Part shown: piece after piece, positions 35,020 through 47,300 of the stretch
Layout: each line of letters opens with the position of its first letter
Numbering within the stretch: the stretch's first letter is position 1
From: Punica granatum
Taxonomy: Eukaryota > Streptophyta > Magnoliopsida > Myrtales > Lythraceae
Direction of reading: 5' to 3'
NCBI RefSeq assembly: GCF_007655135.1
Contig: NC_045131.1
Span: 3,100,001-3,164,000, forward strand
Length of the DNA stretch: 64,000 nucleotides
Translations under genes and position numbers: made by a program
Notes under the pieces: generated by a model
Database searches by the model: none
What the model saw: the letters and a program-made list of their open reading frames with translations, nothing else
What the model was told of the DNA's origin: nothing

Positions 35020-38000
35020 TCTTTTTAAAGAAAATTTGGGTCATGCATTGTAGGGAAAAAGGGTTGTTAAATGCAGAGCATACCAAAATGGTCCCCCGGA
35101 CGGTTTGAGAGTTTGCTTCTCGAACACAGTGGCATGAGAAACATGTTTTGTCGTTACAAAGTGCACCAACCTCCTGGGAGTTGCACTTCTGTTCTGGGGG
35201 TTCAATCGAGTTTGCTGTTTCGCCTGGTTGGAACATTAGACACCCAAAGGGACTTCTTTAAGTTTGTTCCGCAGGAAATGCAGCTTCACATAATAATACA
35301 GAATTAGGCCACTTAAAATGTTGATGCTTTTGACTCACCTGGTGTCCAGATGGCAAGGAGGTATTTGCATGGATCATCTGGTTCTAATTTATCAAGCTGC
35401 AGTCAAGCATAGTTGATTAAAGAATACACTCTTAAGTGCTTGTGATTTTCATTGACATGAAGATACAAAAGGAACTTACTCCATTCAAAAGAGGATGGCC
35501 ATCAGGAATTTCATACCTGCATGATTGAAGAGAAATCATTTGGTGTACTGTCAGATATTTTCAAGAATATTTTCTTTAGGTGTGACAACTCTCGTGCATA
35601 AAAGAATTTCAGGAACAATTACTTAAAGAGGACTTAAACGATCTATAATTTTCCAGCATGGTTATTACTTATGCTCTGGACTTGCCCATGCTTTGCTAAT
35701 TATCGCATATTCACTAATTAAGCTTCTAATGCCTGACTTTTCAATTTGGGAAGTAGTCATGCAAAAAATTTGAAACAATAATCAACATAGGGGTGGAATG
35801 ATGATATTCAATTTGAATGGAGAACTTGACGATAGAGGGCTTGAAGTCGTGCACGCAAAAGTTTCCATGCTTCATTATCTAACTATGGGAGAAGAGATTT
35901 TGACTTACACTAGGTGCTCTGTTCGTAGCCGACTCACGTTTTTAAGCTTAGGTGCAGGAATAGATGCAGCCTCTGGGGTTAGAGCAACTAGGGCCTTTGA
36001 CATGTCACCTTCTTGAAGTTCCATGTTCTGCTGCATATAGTTCTGTAAATTCTGGGTGAACTCTTCAATATTTAGTTTGATTGTAGGAATTTCATCAAAA
36101 TCTTCCAAGTCTATTTCTTCTCTGTCATTTTCAACTACATGTGTGCACTCTGGCCCTGGCGATGCAGGTTCTTCAATAATAGGCTGACAGTTACTTTGTC
36201 CATATCTTGCTAATTGTTTTTGTGAATTATCGGTTGCCAGAGGTGAAGGCAGCTGCAGTGGCTCAGTATTATTGGTGGGTGTTACTGTCTCTGATGAACC
36301 AACTATGCTCTTCTGCTCTGGACCTGGCAGAGCAAGCCTTGCACTGCATTCAAAATCAAGGGGTCAATTTGGTTCAGAAATTTCCTTTTCAGGTTATTTC
36401 TATGAGCTGCAAGAACATGATTATTACTTCTTCCAATAAAATTACTCCCACCTGTTAATATCAATATGAGTTAAAGAGGTCTAGACATCTCTTAGAGGCT
36501 TGTCTGTCTAGTTCTAGGTTTTTTCATTAATTGAACATTAAAAAAAGATTGCTAGAATCACCATTGCTTTTTATAGAATTGGGATGTTGCAGTAGAATTT
36601 TTAATTCTGAAAAGATTGGTATATTTTACCTTGCAAATGCACTGGCAAAATGTCTGCATTCTCCTCTCATAGGACATGCATTGCAATTTGGTTTGCTTTT
36701 TGTGCAAAAGACCTGCATGAATTTGATAACCCTACTGTTAGCTTTAGTTCTGAGAGACGACCTTGAAAAATCATATAACAAACCTTTCCAAATGTTATCA
36801 TCTGGTAATGCAGCTCGTACCTGTCAGCAAATATTCCAGGAAACAAATAAGCATCTTATATCAGGTATCCTGAACTGAATATGGAGCTATTCTATGTTAA
36901 AATTTGGAGAGTGGTTATCATACAGAGTTCTTTGGTCAAGCTTGCACAGTCGTGGCCAGAGATACTTCTGAATAGATTCCAACACTGGGTACCTGTATAT
37001 GACAGTAGGATTAGGGCTTTACATTTTCAGATCAGTTATCTGATGTTCACTGATACTCACAGTTCTAAAAGATGCAGCTGAAGTGACTCAGGCAGTGGCT
37101 GTAGAGGGACCCATCCTAGCCTTACAGCAATACGGCCAACATTTGTATCTACCTATTCAAAATACAAAGAAACTTTTATCATCAGGCATTACATTGTTGG
37201 TATATCTAACTTATTGCTTTAAACTTACAGGGAAAGCAAGGTGATGAAGTGTCAAAAGCCGCACACATTCCACACTCTTCAGTCCCAGGCCCCTAAAGCT
37301 TAGCAGGTACTCTCTGCAACCATAAGACAGTTTTCAGAATCTTTCATTTTGGTTACTAAAAAGCTTCCTGACTTTCATTCACGAGGAAGCTTTTCTTTGT
37401 ATTTCAATACTGATACTCTTGAAGGTATTGTCGTGACATAGTAGTTTTTTTTTTTTTTTAAATCTTAATTCCTAGCATGAACTTTGAGAAACAGCATAAA
37501 TGTTTTTCCCTCTTACTTTGCCTTGTCCGGCGGAACATCCCTCAGCCATTCAAGATCGATGCTTCCATGTTCTCCAACAAGTCGGTTGAGGAAATCCTGC
37601 ATAATGTGCATAGATAGCATACGGTGAGAAACCTTTTTGTATGTGGATAATTTGATAATTTGGCAATGGATCACTACACTTGTACCTGTATCCTTCCGGC
37701 CAGGACGTTGTTCATTCCACGGTCTTTGATGGTTTGAGCTATCTCATTTACGTCTGCACATCTCACTGCTTCCCAATCTACTGAGTCCATTGTGTTCTGA
37801 GATCTCTCTCTTTTGCTTCCACTTGATACTGCCTGTCTTCTCAAGCTGTCCCAGTCGATTTCAACTTTTCTATCCTTCCCTGCAGCACCTGTTTTTGCTT
37901 TTGAAGCTCTTACATTCATTTCATTGGATTCCTTAGGAGCTGGATGAACTTGCTCGCTTATACATCTTTCTACTGATTCCTGATTACTGCCTTCTGGTAG

Positions 38001-41000
38001 GTTCTTCGAACAGCTGTTTTGCCAGTTTTCACAAGAAAGTTTTGGCATGCAAGTAGGTTCCTCCATTCTGTCATCTTCCCTGAGACATTGTACTTCTAGC
38101 AAATGCTCAGGGTGTTGATCAATGCAGTTTTTGGAGACTGTACTGCCAGTGCAAATCTGATTACACCTCATAGAACTGGGAATTTTGTTTACAGCTGTCC
38201 TAATCTTATATTTAGTTGTATATTGATTTATTGCTGTGACGCCATCGTCCATACAACTTCCACTGTCAACCTTGTAGCTCTCAGAAGATTTGCCACCTTC
38301 TCTGGATTCTTGGGAGCATTCATCTTCTAACACCATGGAGTTCGTTGCATTTGTGGCATCAATATCTTGCCTTTCACCTCCGTCGTCTTTACTTAGGGAT
38401 TTTATAAGAGCATCTTTTGAGTTCTCATTGGACGAAATATCCCCGATTTCATGAACATAAACTTCGTGCAGATTTGAGCCAGCCAAGTGTAGAAGCTGCA
38501 TAAAAGGTGTATGAGCATCGGCTGAGCTTGTTTTTGACAATTTAGACCTGTTTGTCAGATCATCTGTCTCTGAGTTGTCTGAGCTCGATCCTTTTCTTTC
38601 ATCACTTACAGCTTTCAAAAAGTCCATGGAATTATGAGATGACACTGCGGACTCCTGAGATGAAATGACATCAATCTCTGCCTTCCGATCTACATCAGTG
38701 CAGATGGATTCTGTATTGTCTATGGTGAATTTATTGACTGTTGAATGAGGTTGCATCTCCATAAAGCTTCTGGATGAATTTGAATTTAAGAAGTGGCAGT
38801 TTGATTCATCCAGAGACCTCATTTTCCCCGCTGTTCTTGTGAAGGATTCTTCACTGTTGACAACCTCTACTTCATCACTGTTCTCAGCTTCATTGAGTGT
38901 CATAGAACTGCGGTCGCAAATTGTAGGACTTGACATCTTCTCTCTCCATTTACTTGTGTATTCCAGATCCTGTGTGCATACATCTGGTTCATTGATCACT
39001 GAACTTGTTCCCTCTTCAAAGCACTGGTTTTGCCTTGGATTTTTGGGAAACCGTGCAGCAAGTGACATGAATGCTGAGCTGCAATAGATACAGAAATGAA
39101 TTAGATTGATTGGAATGATGGGTTTCTGTTCGACAAAAGTGCACAAACTATATTTTACCTAGAAAGATGATCCGACACATTCTGAGTAAGGAAAACCCCA
39201 ACCACCGAATCAACAACTGATCCTTTCCATGGCGAGAAGCGTCTATCACCTGCAAAAGTTTTGGCCAGGTTAAATTGGTAAGTGATATTTGAAGCTGAGT
39301 AGATAGGGGGGAGTTTCTGCAGTGACACTGACTAAACCCAAGGTAATCTTGCAATTCTGTTTTCCTTAACGCTTGGGATTTGCATGGTCATACTCGTCTA
39401 GAGCTTATGGTCAAAGAAATCCAGCAGCCAAAGTACAAGCAGATGGTTTATGTTCTCAAGGTTATAGCTCAGTTGGTGTATTTCTTGCTTTATTCATTAT
39501 TTCTCTTGTTTCATAGTACCTTCTTATGAAAATATGTTTGGGATCTTGTACCTTAATCTAGGGATCAAGGAGCCAGTGGCACAGATGCATTTGGTGAACG
39601 GGTTTGGGAAGGTTAGTGTCTTATACTTGAATATTCTTGTTTACTGTGTCTTGTGGTGTACTCCTCTCTGTCTGTCCCTCACATCACCATCTTAATATTT
39701 CTTGTTTCTTGAGAGTGGGTTTGTGTTAATAAGAAAAGATTTGACTCAAAAGGATTGCCTTCATGTAAGATGAATATCAGGAAAAATGAAGGAGCTGAAT
39801 TCCATACCTTGTACAAGATGCATGCGTGCAATGAATGAATCAGTGCGTCCTTTGAAGACTCTTCGTTCCTCCTGCCACCATCTTGCTTTCTCTTCATCTG
39901 TCCCATCAATACCTTGACTGCTTATATCCTCCAATAAAAGCTTCCACACTCTAGTGGTTTCTTCATCAAGATCAACTTTTGGCCTTGGTCGTCTTTTCTT
40001 GGCGGGGTCGAATGGACCGTCAAAGGGCACAATGGTGCCATCCCCCCTATAGAGAACCAGCATGTTTTGGTGGTCCTGCTTTCCAAATCCATAAGGGATA
40101 AGTGCGTTTTGCTCCTGATGTGCATTTTCGCTACTTTCTCTGTTGATATCTAGATTCTCCAGTAGCTTTATGATTGCATCAACTGGACTGATATGCTTCC
40201 AAAGTAATTCTGGTTGATGACCTGCAAGGAATTAAAATTTCAGTGACCAAGGAATAATAAGTGGTCGTGAGAAAACTTCACTGATCAGAGAAGCCATTTC
40301 TTTTGTATAAATGTATACCTAGTGTATGGGCGGCAGCTCTCTGATGATTGCGATGCATTTGAACCCTTCCATTCAGCTGCAGCGTCAAAGCCCTTGAGTA
40401 GGCTGAATTAACCAAAGGATGTCTCTTGGTCCGTTTCCTTCTCGATAGCTTTGCATTCATCTCCATGAGTAGCGCTTGCATACATGTGTGAGTATTTTGT
40501 GACCTGTCATCTGTTGCTGACTGTTGCAGGGGGTAAGTTGGCATCATGCAATATTCTGTCAGTTTGCTTAGTGAAGCTAAGTCACGAACCCGAGTGAGGC
40601 CCCTAGATCGCTTCTTCGTCGACCTCTCTGTCTGAGAAAATGCCAGCATACAGCCCACGGTTTGCTGCTCGTCCTGAAGTTCTGTCCCCCTTTCTTGTAG
40701 TATAGCTTCACTTTGGTCAACTTTTGATGCAATAAGGTTGGCTCTCTCAGCATCTAGGCAGCTTGTGATCCCTAGTCTTTTAACCATTTTGCTCTTCATG
40801 GAAGATGACGTGCCAGATGCAGAGATCTGCCCTTTCTCAGTTCTTTTTTTCTTGTGTATAGGCGGAAAGCAAAGCCGAGGTACTGACTCATATGCTTGTA
40901 AGCTGTTGAACTGAATCCCTAACATATTCATGTATCCATTTCTAATTTGTTCACTAGGATCACAGCATTTTCTCTTCGAATCTGTTGGCTGCTCACCGTC

Positions 41001-43468
41001 AGTCGCAAATGGCTTGTTTGGACTGGTCAGTGTTTTCATTTGTATAAGATCAGGTGCACTAGGAGCATTCACTTGGTCTCCTGGCAAACTCATTGCTGGA
41101 CAATGGGAGTCTAGTTTCTCTTGCTGGAAGCGAGTTTGGGCAGGGCGTGTTATGCCTGGATCCTGGCTTTCTAGGAATGGTGTGTCTTCTGTCGGCTTCT
41201 GATTCACACCGTGACTGAGTTCATGGGCTATGCCTTTGGTAGCATCTCCAACCTTTACTTCAATTCTTTGGGGAAGTTGATCATCTGCATTTGCCTGTTC
41301 CGCTGCTCCAACACAGACCGATTGGCCTGCAATAGCGTCATTCATTTGTTGTTGTTCACTATCAAAATTTAAGGCCCTCCTGCATGACATCTTCAAAGGT
41401 TCATCTCTGTTCTGTCCGCCAGCATCTTCAGCTACTTCTGTTGGCAAAGATGGAGGTGGTTTTTCAATTCCCTTTCTTCGCACATATTTCCTCTTGACTC
41501 TAGTCTCTCCCTCAGTACCTGCAGTTCTTGGCGTTCTGGGCTTTGGAGTCCTCCTGGCCTTTCCCTCAGAAACAACCTTGGGCCTGTGCTTCTTCCGCCT
41601 AGGTTTCTGTTGTGGCGTTTTGCTTATGCCTTGATCATCTACCTTCTCAATTTTATTATCCTCATTTGGTGAGGTGGAAACATCAGCAGATGGAGCATCT
41701 GCAGCAACTTTTAAAAGCTCCTTAACATGTTCTGCTCGGACTAGCCTTCCAGCAGCATCTCCGTCACTGAAACACTGATTCTGACTTGTTTGGTCTTTTT
41801 CACCAAAATGATATGTTTCAAAAACCGTTCTGCTCTGCGCACCAAGTGCTTTGTCTGGAGTAATCGGTGCAAAGTGTGGGATTGCTCCATTAGAGGCTGC
41901 ATCTGCCCGTGTTCCGGGCGACAAATTAACATCATAGGCATGCGCTGGAAGATTTTGAAGTCCATCTGTTGGGGAATAAAAAATCCTCGTATCAGATTCA
42001 CATTCATCACTAAAGGAGCTAGCTGGCAATGTATGCACCATAACGAATTGGAATTCCGTATGAAAATCATCGCTTCGAGGAATCAAATGTACCAGAAACA
42101 AAGACCAGTCCACTCATAACTTGCACATGAAGCAAGTATTTCTAGAGTTACAGTGTTAGAACTCTATCTTATGATATAACCCTTCATTCATTATATATGG
42201 TTGCCTAAGTATTGACTTTCTTAAAGTTGCAGAAGAGTGGTAGCAGCTCGTGGAGCTGATATAATCATAACTGGATGCATCACGAATGGTGATGAAACTT
42301 AATACTATTCTCTAGGCTTCTAAAATTATACAACAGCAATACTGGCGCTCTTCAGATTTTCTGCTTTAGTCTCCGAGGTATGCCTACCAAGCTCTCCAAC
42401 TTCTTCCAAGTTTTCTTATGTCCTTGAATTTTAAACGATCTTCTATGACCACAGTTTAAGATTTCCACGTTCACTTCTGGATTTACAAATTACCGTCTAG
42501 CTAGATACAAGGAACGGGATTCTATGCCTGCGACTCTTTTCAGTAGAATTAGCTGTATATACTGTTGCTCAGAAGTGCTTTGGGTTCTCTTTAGATACAA
42601 TCATATAAGGTCAAGTTATTTAAATTATATTACGAAGTATTAATTTATAATATTAAAATATTAAAGTAAAGAATTCAAGTAGATAAGTCAACGCTGCAAA
42701 AGTTTCGTTAAGAGAGACCAAAAGGCCTTCTCTGTGGGGCCTGCACATGTGTGTGTCCTCCAGAGAGAGAGTGAGTACTCGCGGTGACACCATCTCCTTT
42801 TAAAATAAAAATAAAATAAATAAATACGCGTATAGTGTCACGTCAGCAGATCAATCACTTATTACCTTACCGATAACCTTATAAAGGTGCCGTTATATAA
42901 AGTTTTTCGACTTACATGAATTTTGTGCAGAGTGATTGGCGCTAATCGAAGAAAACTGCGATAAGTTGGAGCCGGAGCAGGAACTGCTCAATTTTGCTGG
43001 TTCAGAGGGTAGCCAGTTGCCTTTAAGGTAGGAGTCTGAGAAGCAGGTGAAAGATCCATTTGTTGCACGAGTGAAGTCTTTCTGTGAACTTCCAGTGACG
43101 GCGGCATCTGCAAGGGCCATCAGGCTCAAGAAAGGCACGTTCATGTTCATGGCCGCAGCAGTGGCTGTGGCAGCCATGCCCGGCCACAAAGTACTGTCAC
43201 CACTTGAAAGTAGGGCCTCGAAGTTGAGCCCTGCATCGATCTCTGCCCTGCCACTCGAGCCGTGGCCCGAGAACTCATCTGCCTGAGCTCTTGGGGCGAA
43301 ACCTGGCGGGAATTCCTCCGAGTCCGAGCACTCTTGTAGGCCTTGCGGATGTTCTTGCATGTCTTTGCAGATCGGCTCTGGTCTTGGTGGAATGGGCTTA
43401 ATGGGGGTCTCCGGGACCCAGGAATTGGGGCTAGGGGGCGCTGCTTCAGCTCTTTTCTCCATCTCCAT
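33862..43468 (-). CDS. ROS1: ROS1/DEMETER-family 5-methylcytosine DNA glycosylase/lyase
   Basis: A nuclear bifunctional glycosylase that excises 5-methylcytosine and nicks the strand, starting active DNA demethylation. I read 19 coding exons: 43468-42916, 42022-40319, 40221-39808, 39249-39159, 39078-37686, 37596-37517, 37313-37229, 37152-37061, 36992-36924, 36820-36784, 36712-36630, 36343-35909, 35516-35480, 35396-35339, 35223-35084, 34912-34847, 34765-34651, 34575-34537 and 33983-33862. They sum to 5,613 nt (1,870 aa) with all phases consistent. Features: N-terminal WVPETPIKP; lysine-rich stretch at about residues 310-365; first glycosylase segment (GDRRFSPWKGSVVDSVVGVF) near 890; long variable linker in exon 5; helix-hairpin-helix GLGLKSVECV with catalytic Lys about 1424 and Asp about 1442 (VDTNVGR); [4Fe-4S] cysteines at about 1509, 1516, 1519 and 1525; a CXXC-like stretch and RRM-like C-terminus. 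DWEAVR, DVPPDKAKEYLLSF and GYVCVRGFD resemble ROS1 more than DME. The length exceeds Arabidopsis ROS1 (1,393 aa). A member of the wider DML group remains possible. Confidence 0.95.
34969..35017 (+). repeat. Homopolymer (C)49 inside ROS1-type intron 15
   Basis: Forty-nine consecutive C lie in the 171-bp intron between exons 15 and 16 (34913-35083). On the transcribed strand this is a run of 49 G, ending 56 nt before the AG acceptor. Such a run can form G-quadruplex structures in RNA or an i-motif in DNA. It could also be an assembly or polymerase artefact. Confidence 0.95.
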
Positions 43469-44290
43469 CTCGGAGCCTCAGGTAAAGGTATTTCCTTCTT
43501 TCTCTCTCCTTTTGGAGGTTACTTATTGAGATCTTGAACCCCATTTCATGCCTGCTCATGCGAGCAAGAGAGGTTTAACAAAGTACAATAATATCTGATT
43601 GGAGGGAACACATAAGATCAGAAAGAGAGAAGAAGATGAAGATCACCACCTCTTGAGATCGAAAGCATCATCTTCAATAACACCTTGGCACGCAGCTGAA
43701 GCTGTTATCTCAGGGGAAGGAAGTAACGGTGCTGGAGCTGTAGGTGGCAGATCAATTACCGTGTGAGAAATGAAAAAACAGAGTAGGTAAGAAATGGCAT
43801 CAATGGAAAAACAGAAAATCCCCACATTCTCTCTCAAAGCCTCCTCAGATAATGCCACTTTATTCTCTACTGTTGCTGGACTAAAATACCTTAATCTAAA
43901 ATCTAAATAAATAAAATAAAGAACACCCAAGAGAACAAGAAAGAGAAAAAAAAAACCAGAAAATTCCACAGCATCAATCAAAGCCCTACCTGGGCAAAAA
44001 ATGAGTCAATGCTGGAGATCTGAATTGGTCATGTAAAGGCCCTGATAAAAATGAAAGCCAAAAACAAACCCTTCCCAAGAACAGAGAAAAATGAGAGAAG
44101 AAAACGAACACATAAAAGGCCAGTTAAAAATATATAAAGCCAGGTCTCTAAAACTGTAACTCCTTTTCCCGGTAAAACAAAAAAAACAAAAAACACTTGG
44201 GACTGGGATATTAATATTTTATTACCTCCCATCTTCGTCATTATGGATCGAAGAACCTGCTAAATATATTAATTCGGGCCGGGGGTCTTC
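43469..44290 (-). promoter_or_regulatory. 5' UTR and proximal promoter region of the ROS1-type gene
   Basis: This region lies directly upstream of the minus-strand start codon and lacks coding exons I can recognise. Polypyrimidine/purine tracts near 43490-43510 and 43620-43640 fit a transcribed leader. A leader intron is possible (for example a GTGGTG donor near 43650), but I cannot define it. TATA-like stretches occur near 44130-44140 and 44258-44268. Confidence 0.45.
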
Positions 44291-44394
44291 ACTCCATTAG
44301 CGTTAGAAAAGTGGCGTGTCCTCCTGGGGGCATAATCGTCCGTCTAGGTCGGGCCAGTGACAACACCTTGTGAGGCGTCTACATTGGCCTTGGC

Positions 44395-44459
44395 CACGTG
44401 AGCAAACTGAATAGCAAAGTCCCCTTACGTGGCATAGGGCTCTTGACATTTGGCACGTG
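44395..44459. promoter_or_regulatory. ACGT/G-box cluster upstream of the ROS1-type gene
   Basis: Two perfect CACGTG boxes (44395-44400 and 44454-44459) flank a TACGTGGC ABRE-type motif (44426-44433) within 65 bp, about 0.93-0.99 kb upstream of the start codon. These are known binding sites for bZIP and bHLH factors in plants. Function here is inferred from spacing only. Confidence 0.5.
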
Positions 44460-44460
44460 A

Positions 44461-45199
44461 GACTTAGACTTTGTCTAGAATAGGGCTGTTTGGGCTACTG
44501 ACGCCGTCGGTCTGCCGTTTGTCCGCTGAACCTGGTCGACAAATTAAAGGTGAGGTGAGGGTGGTTTCCGTCTGTTGTTTTATCTGTGTGTATGATGAGG
44601 TGTTTCGAACAGTGGCCCCCACCTTGGGCGGTGCAGCAACACGCTTCCTCTAATTGGTGCAACGCAAGTCACGTCATTGTATCATTCTTTCGAATAACAG
44701 TTACCTTACCGTTATCTCGAAAGTCTAATAAATTCTACCAACTTCTTTACGTGCATGGGACATGCAGCCACGCGCAAAGCTGCTCGTCTGAAGCGCATAA
44801 AAAAATCCTCCTTTTCAAAACAGATTGCTTTCGCCTTAAACCTCTTTATATCTTTTTTTTTCTCTGTCTTTCCTGAATGGTTTCTCCGTTTGATTAATAA
44901 ATTTAAAAAAAAAAGAAAACAAAATGGGAAACAATACCTCAATAATTTTATTCAGAACGAACTCAATAATTCGTAGTATAGTACCATAGTCGGTTGCTTC
45001 TATGCATTATTTTGCCTATTTAGTACTGAGATTGCACGCAATTTTGACCCTGACCTTAAAAATGAGCCTGCAATCTTAGAAATGAAATTGGAGGTGTCCT
45101 TAATGACACTTTTGAAGAAGGGGTCTATTAGGGAGAATCAAATAAGATATTGGAATATCTCATATTATTATGAAAAATCAAATCAGATAATAGTAATTT
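44461..45199. other. Intergenic, no gene seen
   Basis: AT-rich sequence with A/T runs around 44855-44925. A fragment resembling LTR sequence in inverted orientation begins at about 45120. Confidence 0.55.
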
Positions 45200-45257
45200 C
45201 TAATGATACCAATTAACCTAATTAATTGATACAAGCTTATTCAAATGTTATATTTCC
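45200..45257 (-). mobile_element. Inverted LTR fragment
   Basis: The reverse complement of this 58-bp stretch matches 45578-45635 with few mismatches, and weaker similarity extends to both sides (about 45120-45275). It is therefore the same LTR in opposite orientation, lying immediately upstream of a primer binding site where a direct-orientation LTR would be expected. Confidence 0.75.
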
Positions 45258-45278
45258 TCATATGATAAACAATAACTT

Positions 45279-45550
45279 GGTATCAGAGCAGGTCGCTCAG
45301 GATAAGCCCGCGGCAACCACCAATTGAAGTCGGGATTTGAAGAGCGTGCATCGATCACATGCATTGCCTTCGTCTAAAGAAATAATGAAGAGTTTTTGTT
45401 GGAGTCAAAGAAACTCCTTTTTATCATCACCGCAAAATTTAGTTGCAGACAAAAGTTATTGTTCAATTGATCAGATCATGAAATTATGAAGATTAAAATC
45501 ATGTGCAAGATGAACATTTTGTTGCACTTCATGTTCATCTGAAGGGGGAC
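45279..45550 (+). mobile_element. Short retrotransposon internal region with PBS and polypurine tract
   Basis: TGGTATCAGAGCAGG at 45279 is a canonical initiator-Met primer binding site. GAAGGGGGAC at 45541-45550 is a copia-style polypurine tract directly before an LTR. Only about 260 bp lie between them and there is no coding capacity, as in TRIM-type or internally deleted Ty1/copia elements. Confidence 0.75.
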
Positions 45551-45851
45551 TATTGGAGATATTAGTTTACGATATTTGGAAATATAACATTTGAATAAGA
45601 TTGTATCAATCAATTAGGTTAATTGGTATCATTAGGATTTATTAGCATCGCATTTAGATTTTATGATAGTATTTTGATATTATTTCTTTCCTAGTTCGAT
45701 TGCTTCCTAAGCCTATAAATAGACTAGTAATTCTGCGTATTCGATGAGTTAGTGAGTAAGTCTAAACAATAAATTCTCGTAACTTTAGCTTCTGGCCACT
45801 ATGTTTCGACATCTCATTTCTCTCCTCTCATATTATATTTGATATTCTTCA
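45551..45851 (+). repeat. LTR of a Ty1/copia-like relic
   Basis: 301 bp, from TATTGGAGATATTAG to GATATTCTTCA, between a polypurine tract and another primer-binding-like site (TGGTATCGGAGC at 45852). The start TATTGGAG looks like a decayed TGTTGGAG. It contains a TATAAATAG promoter-like box near 45714. Confidence 0.7.
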
Positions 45852-47300
45852 TGGTATCGGAGCAAAAGATCTTGGCATAGTCGAGACCTTTCATTGCATG
45901 TAACGTTGGTGCATTTGGCCTTGATCGGGCGCGCCCAGCAACCCAATTCCACTCCCGTTCTTGAAACCCTTTGTCTGGTAACCCAATTCAACAGTTTTGC
46001 CTTTTCTTTCATACTTTTTTTCCATGACGCTATTTAATCGATTATCATCTCTCTTCACATACATCAGTCTCCTAAAAAAAATCTTTTTTCTCTCGACCCT
46101 AATCAATTGACCTCTCCTCTTTGTCACCTCCATATTCCCTCCAGTTTGTTGCCCTTAGGTCTATTGTCTCCCTTTCTTCACTTGCTTGGAATCTTCTCAT
46201 TCTTAAATTGGTTGGCCATTGTTCCTCCTTTGCCTTGTGGTCATCTTCTCCTTCCTCTTGCTCAGATGTTGCTTTCATATCCCCAGACACCACGTATAGC
46301 CCTTTCTCACTCTCCGATGCCTAGATCTCTCAACGATTTTCTCCCCTCTCGCTTGTTCTGGCCGTACCGAGCTTTAGCCATGACCACATCATCATGAGCT
46401 ATCTCTCAATCTCTCCACTATTAATTACTGGCCCTCACAACTTTATCGCCACACTTCAATGTCGTCCATCCTTATCTCTCCTTTTTCGGTCGATGGTTTT
46501 CTTCCCATTCACCTCTTGTTAACCGGTAGCCCACTCTCTTCTCAACCCCCCCGTAGCTTGTTGTAACTGCACCTCAAAGCTTCGTCTTCTGGCATCTACC
46601 ATGGTGAATCGTGCCTTGAAGCTGCGGTCACCATCCCTCTTGGCCTTGTTTCTCTTCAAATTGGACCAGCCATATCTAAGTGTAGCAATGTCAATTTCTT
46701 TTTGGACCATTATGTTTTGTATTCATGGGTTTATATGAGATTTTGGTACCACCACTTATCAACTTGAGTTTTTAAGTGAAAATGAATCCAAACTCGTATA
46801 AGTCCAATGAAAATTCAATGGGCTAATTCGATTTGCAACGTTGTTCGGTGATATTGAGGGCGTGGTTGCGCTTGAATTGCTAGGATAATTTTTTTGGGTG
46901 AACTGCTAGAATATTAACTGTGGGTCATTTTGGGCTATTCAATGGTTCTTGCATGTTCATTTCTGATTTTCATGAATCCTCAAATTAATATATGCGAATA
47001 GCACTTTCAAGAGGTCGAGAGCCAGCTCAAAAGATGATAAATCACTTCAATCTAATGGAACTGGTGGTAAACCATTCGATGGATAGTTAATGAAGTGTTT
47101 CAGTCTAATGGAACAGGTGATGAACCACATGAAGCCGGTGTTCCTTTCGATTTGGGATGGAAATGGTGTTGGCAAGACAAGGGGCCCCTGAGTTCCCATT
47201 AGGCCATTCCCATAATTTCAATCTTGCGAGGCTCATGCCTATAGCACGATGACTGGGAAGTCATATATGCGTCCCTCGTTGAAGCCGAACATATGAGATG
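45852..47300. other. Possible internal region of a second, coding-less retrotransposon relic; otherwise no gene
   Basis: It begins with TGGTATCGGAGCAAAAG, a decayed primer binding site after an LTR end. The following pyrimidine-rich 1 kb has only short ORFs with no recognisable domain. I cannot find a right boundary. Confidence 0.4.

Noticed and set aside
34920..35236. Poly-proline and poly-glycine ORFs at the (C)49 run
   Set aside because: Products of translating a homopolymer; the minus-strand one overlaps exon 15 of the glycosylase gene and runs into intron 15.
46107..46397. Overlapping ORFs in the pyrimidine-rich stretch
   Set aside because: Low-complexity Ser/Leu/Pro composition on both strands with no domain, in a region following a retrotransposon primer site.
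45279..47300. A complete Ty1/copia element
   Set aside because: Only PBS, PPT and LTR pieces are visible; no gag or pol domains, and the left LTR is inverted.
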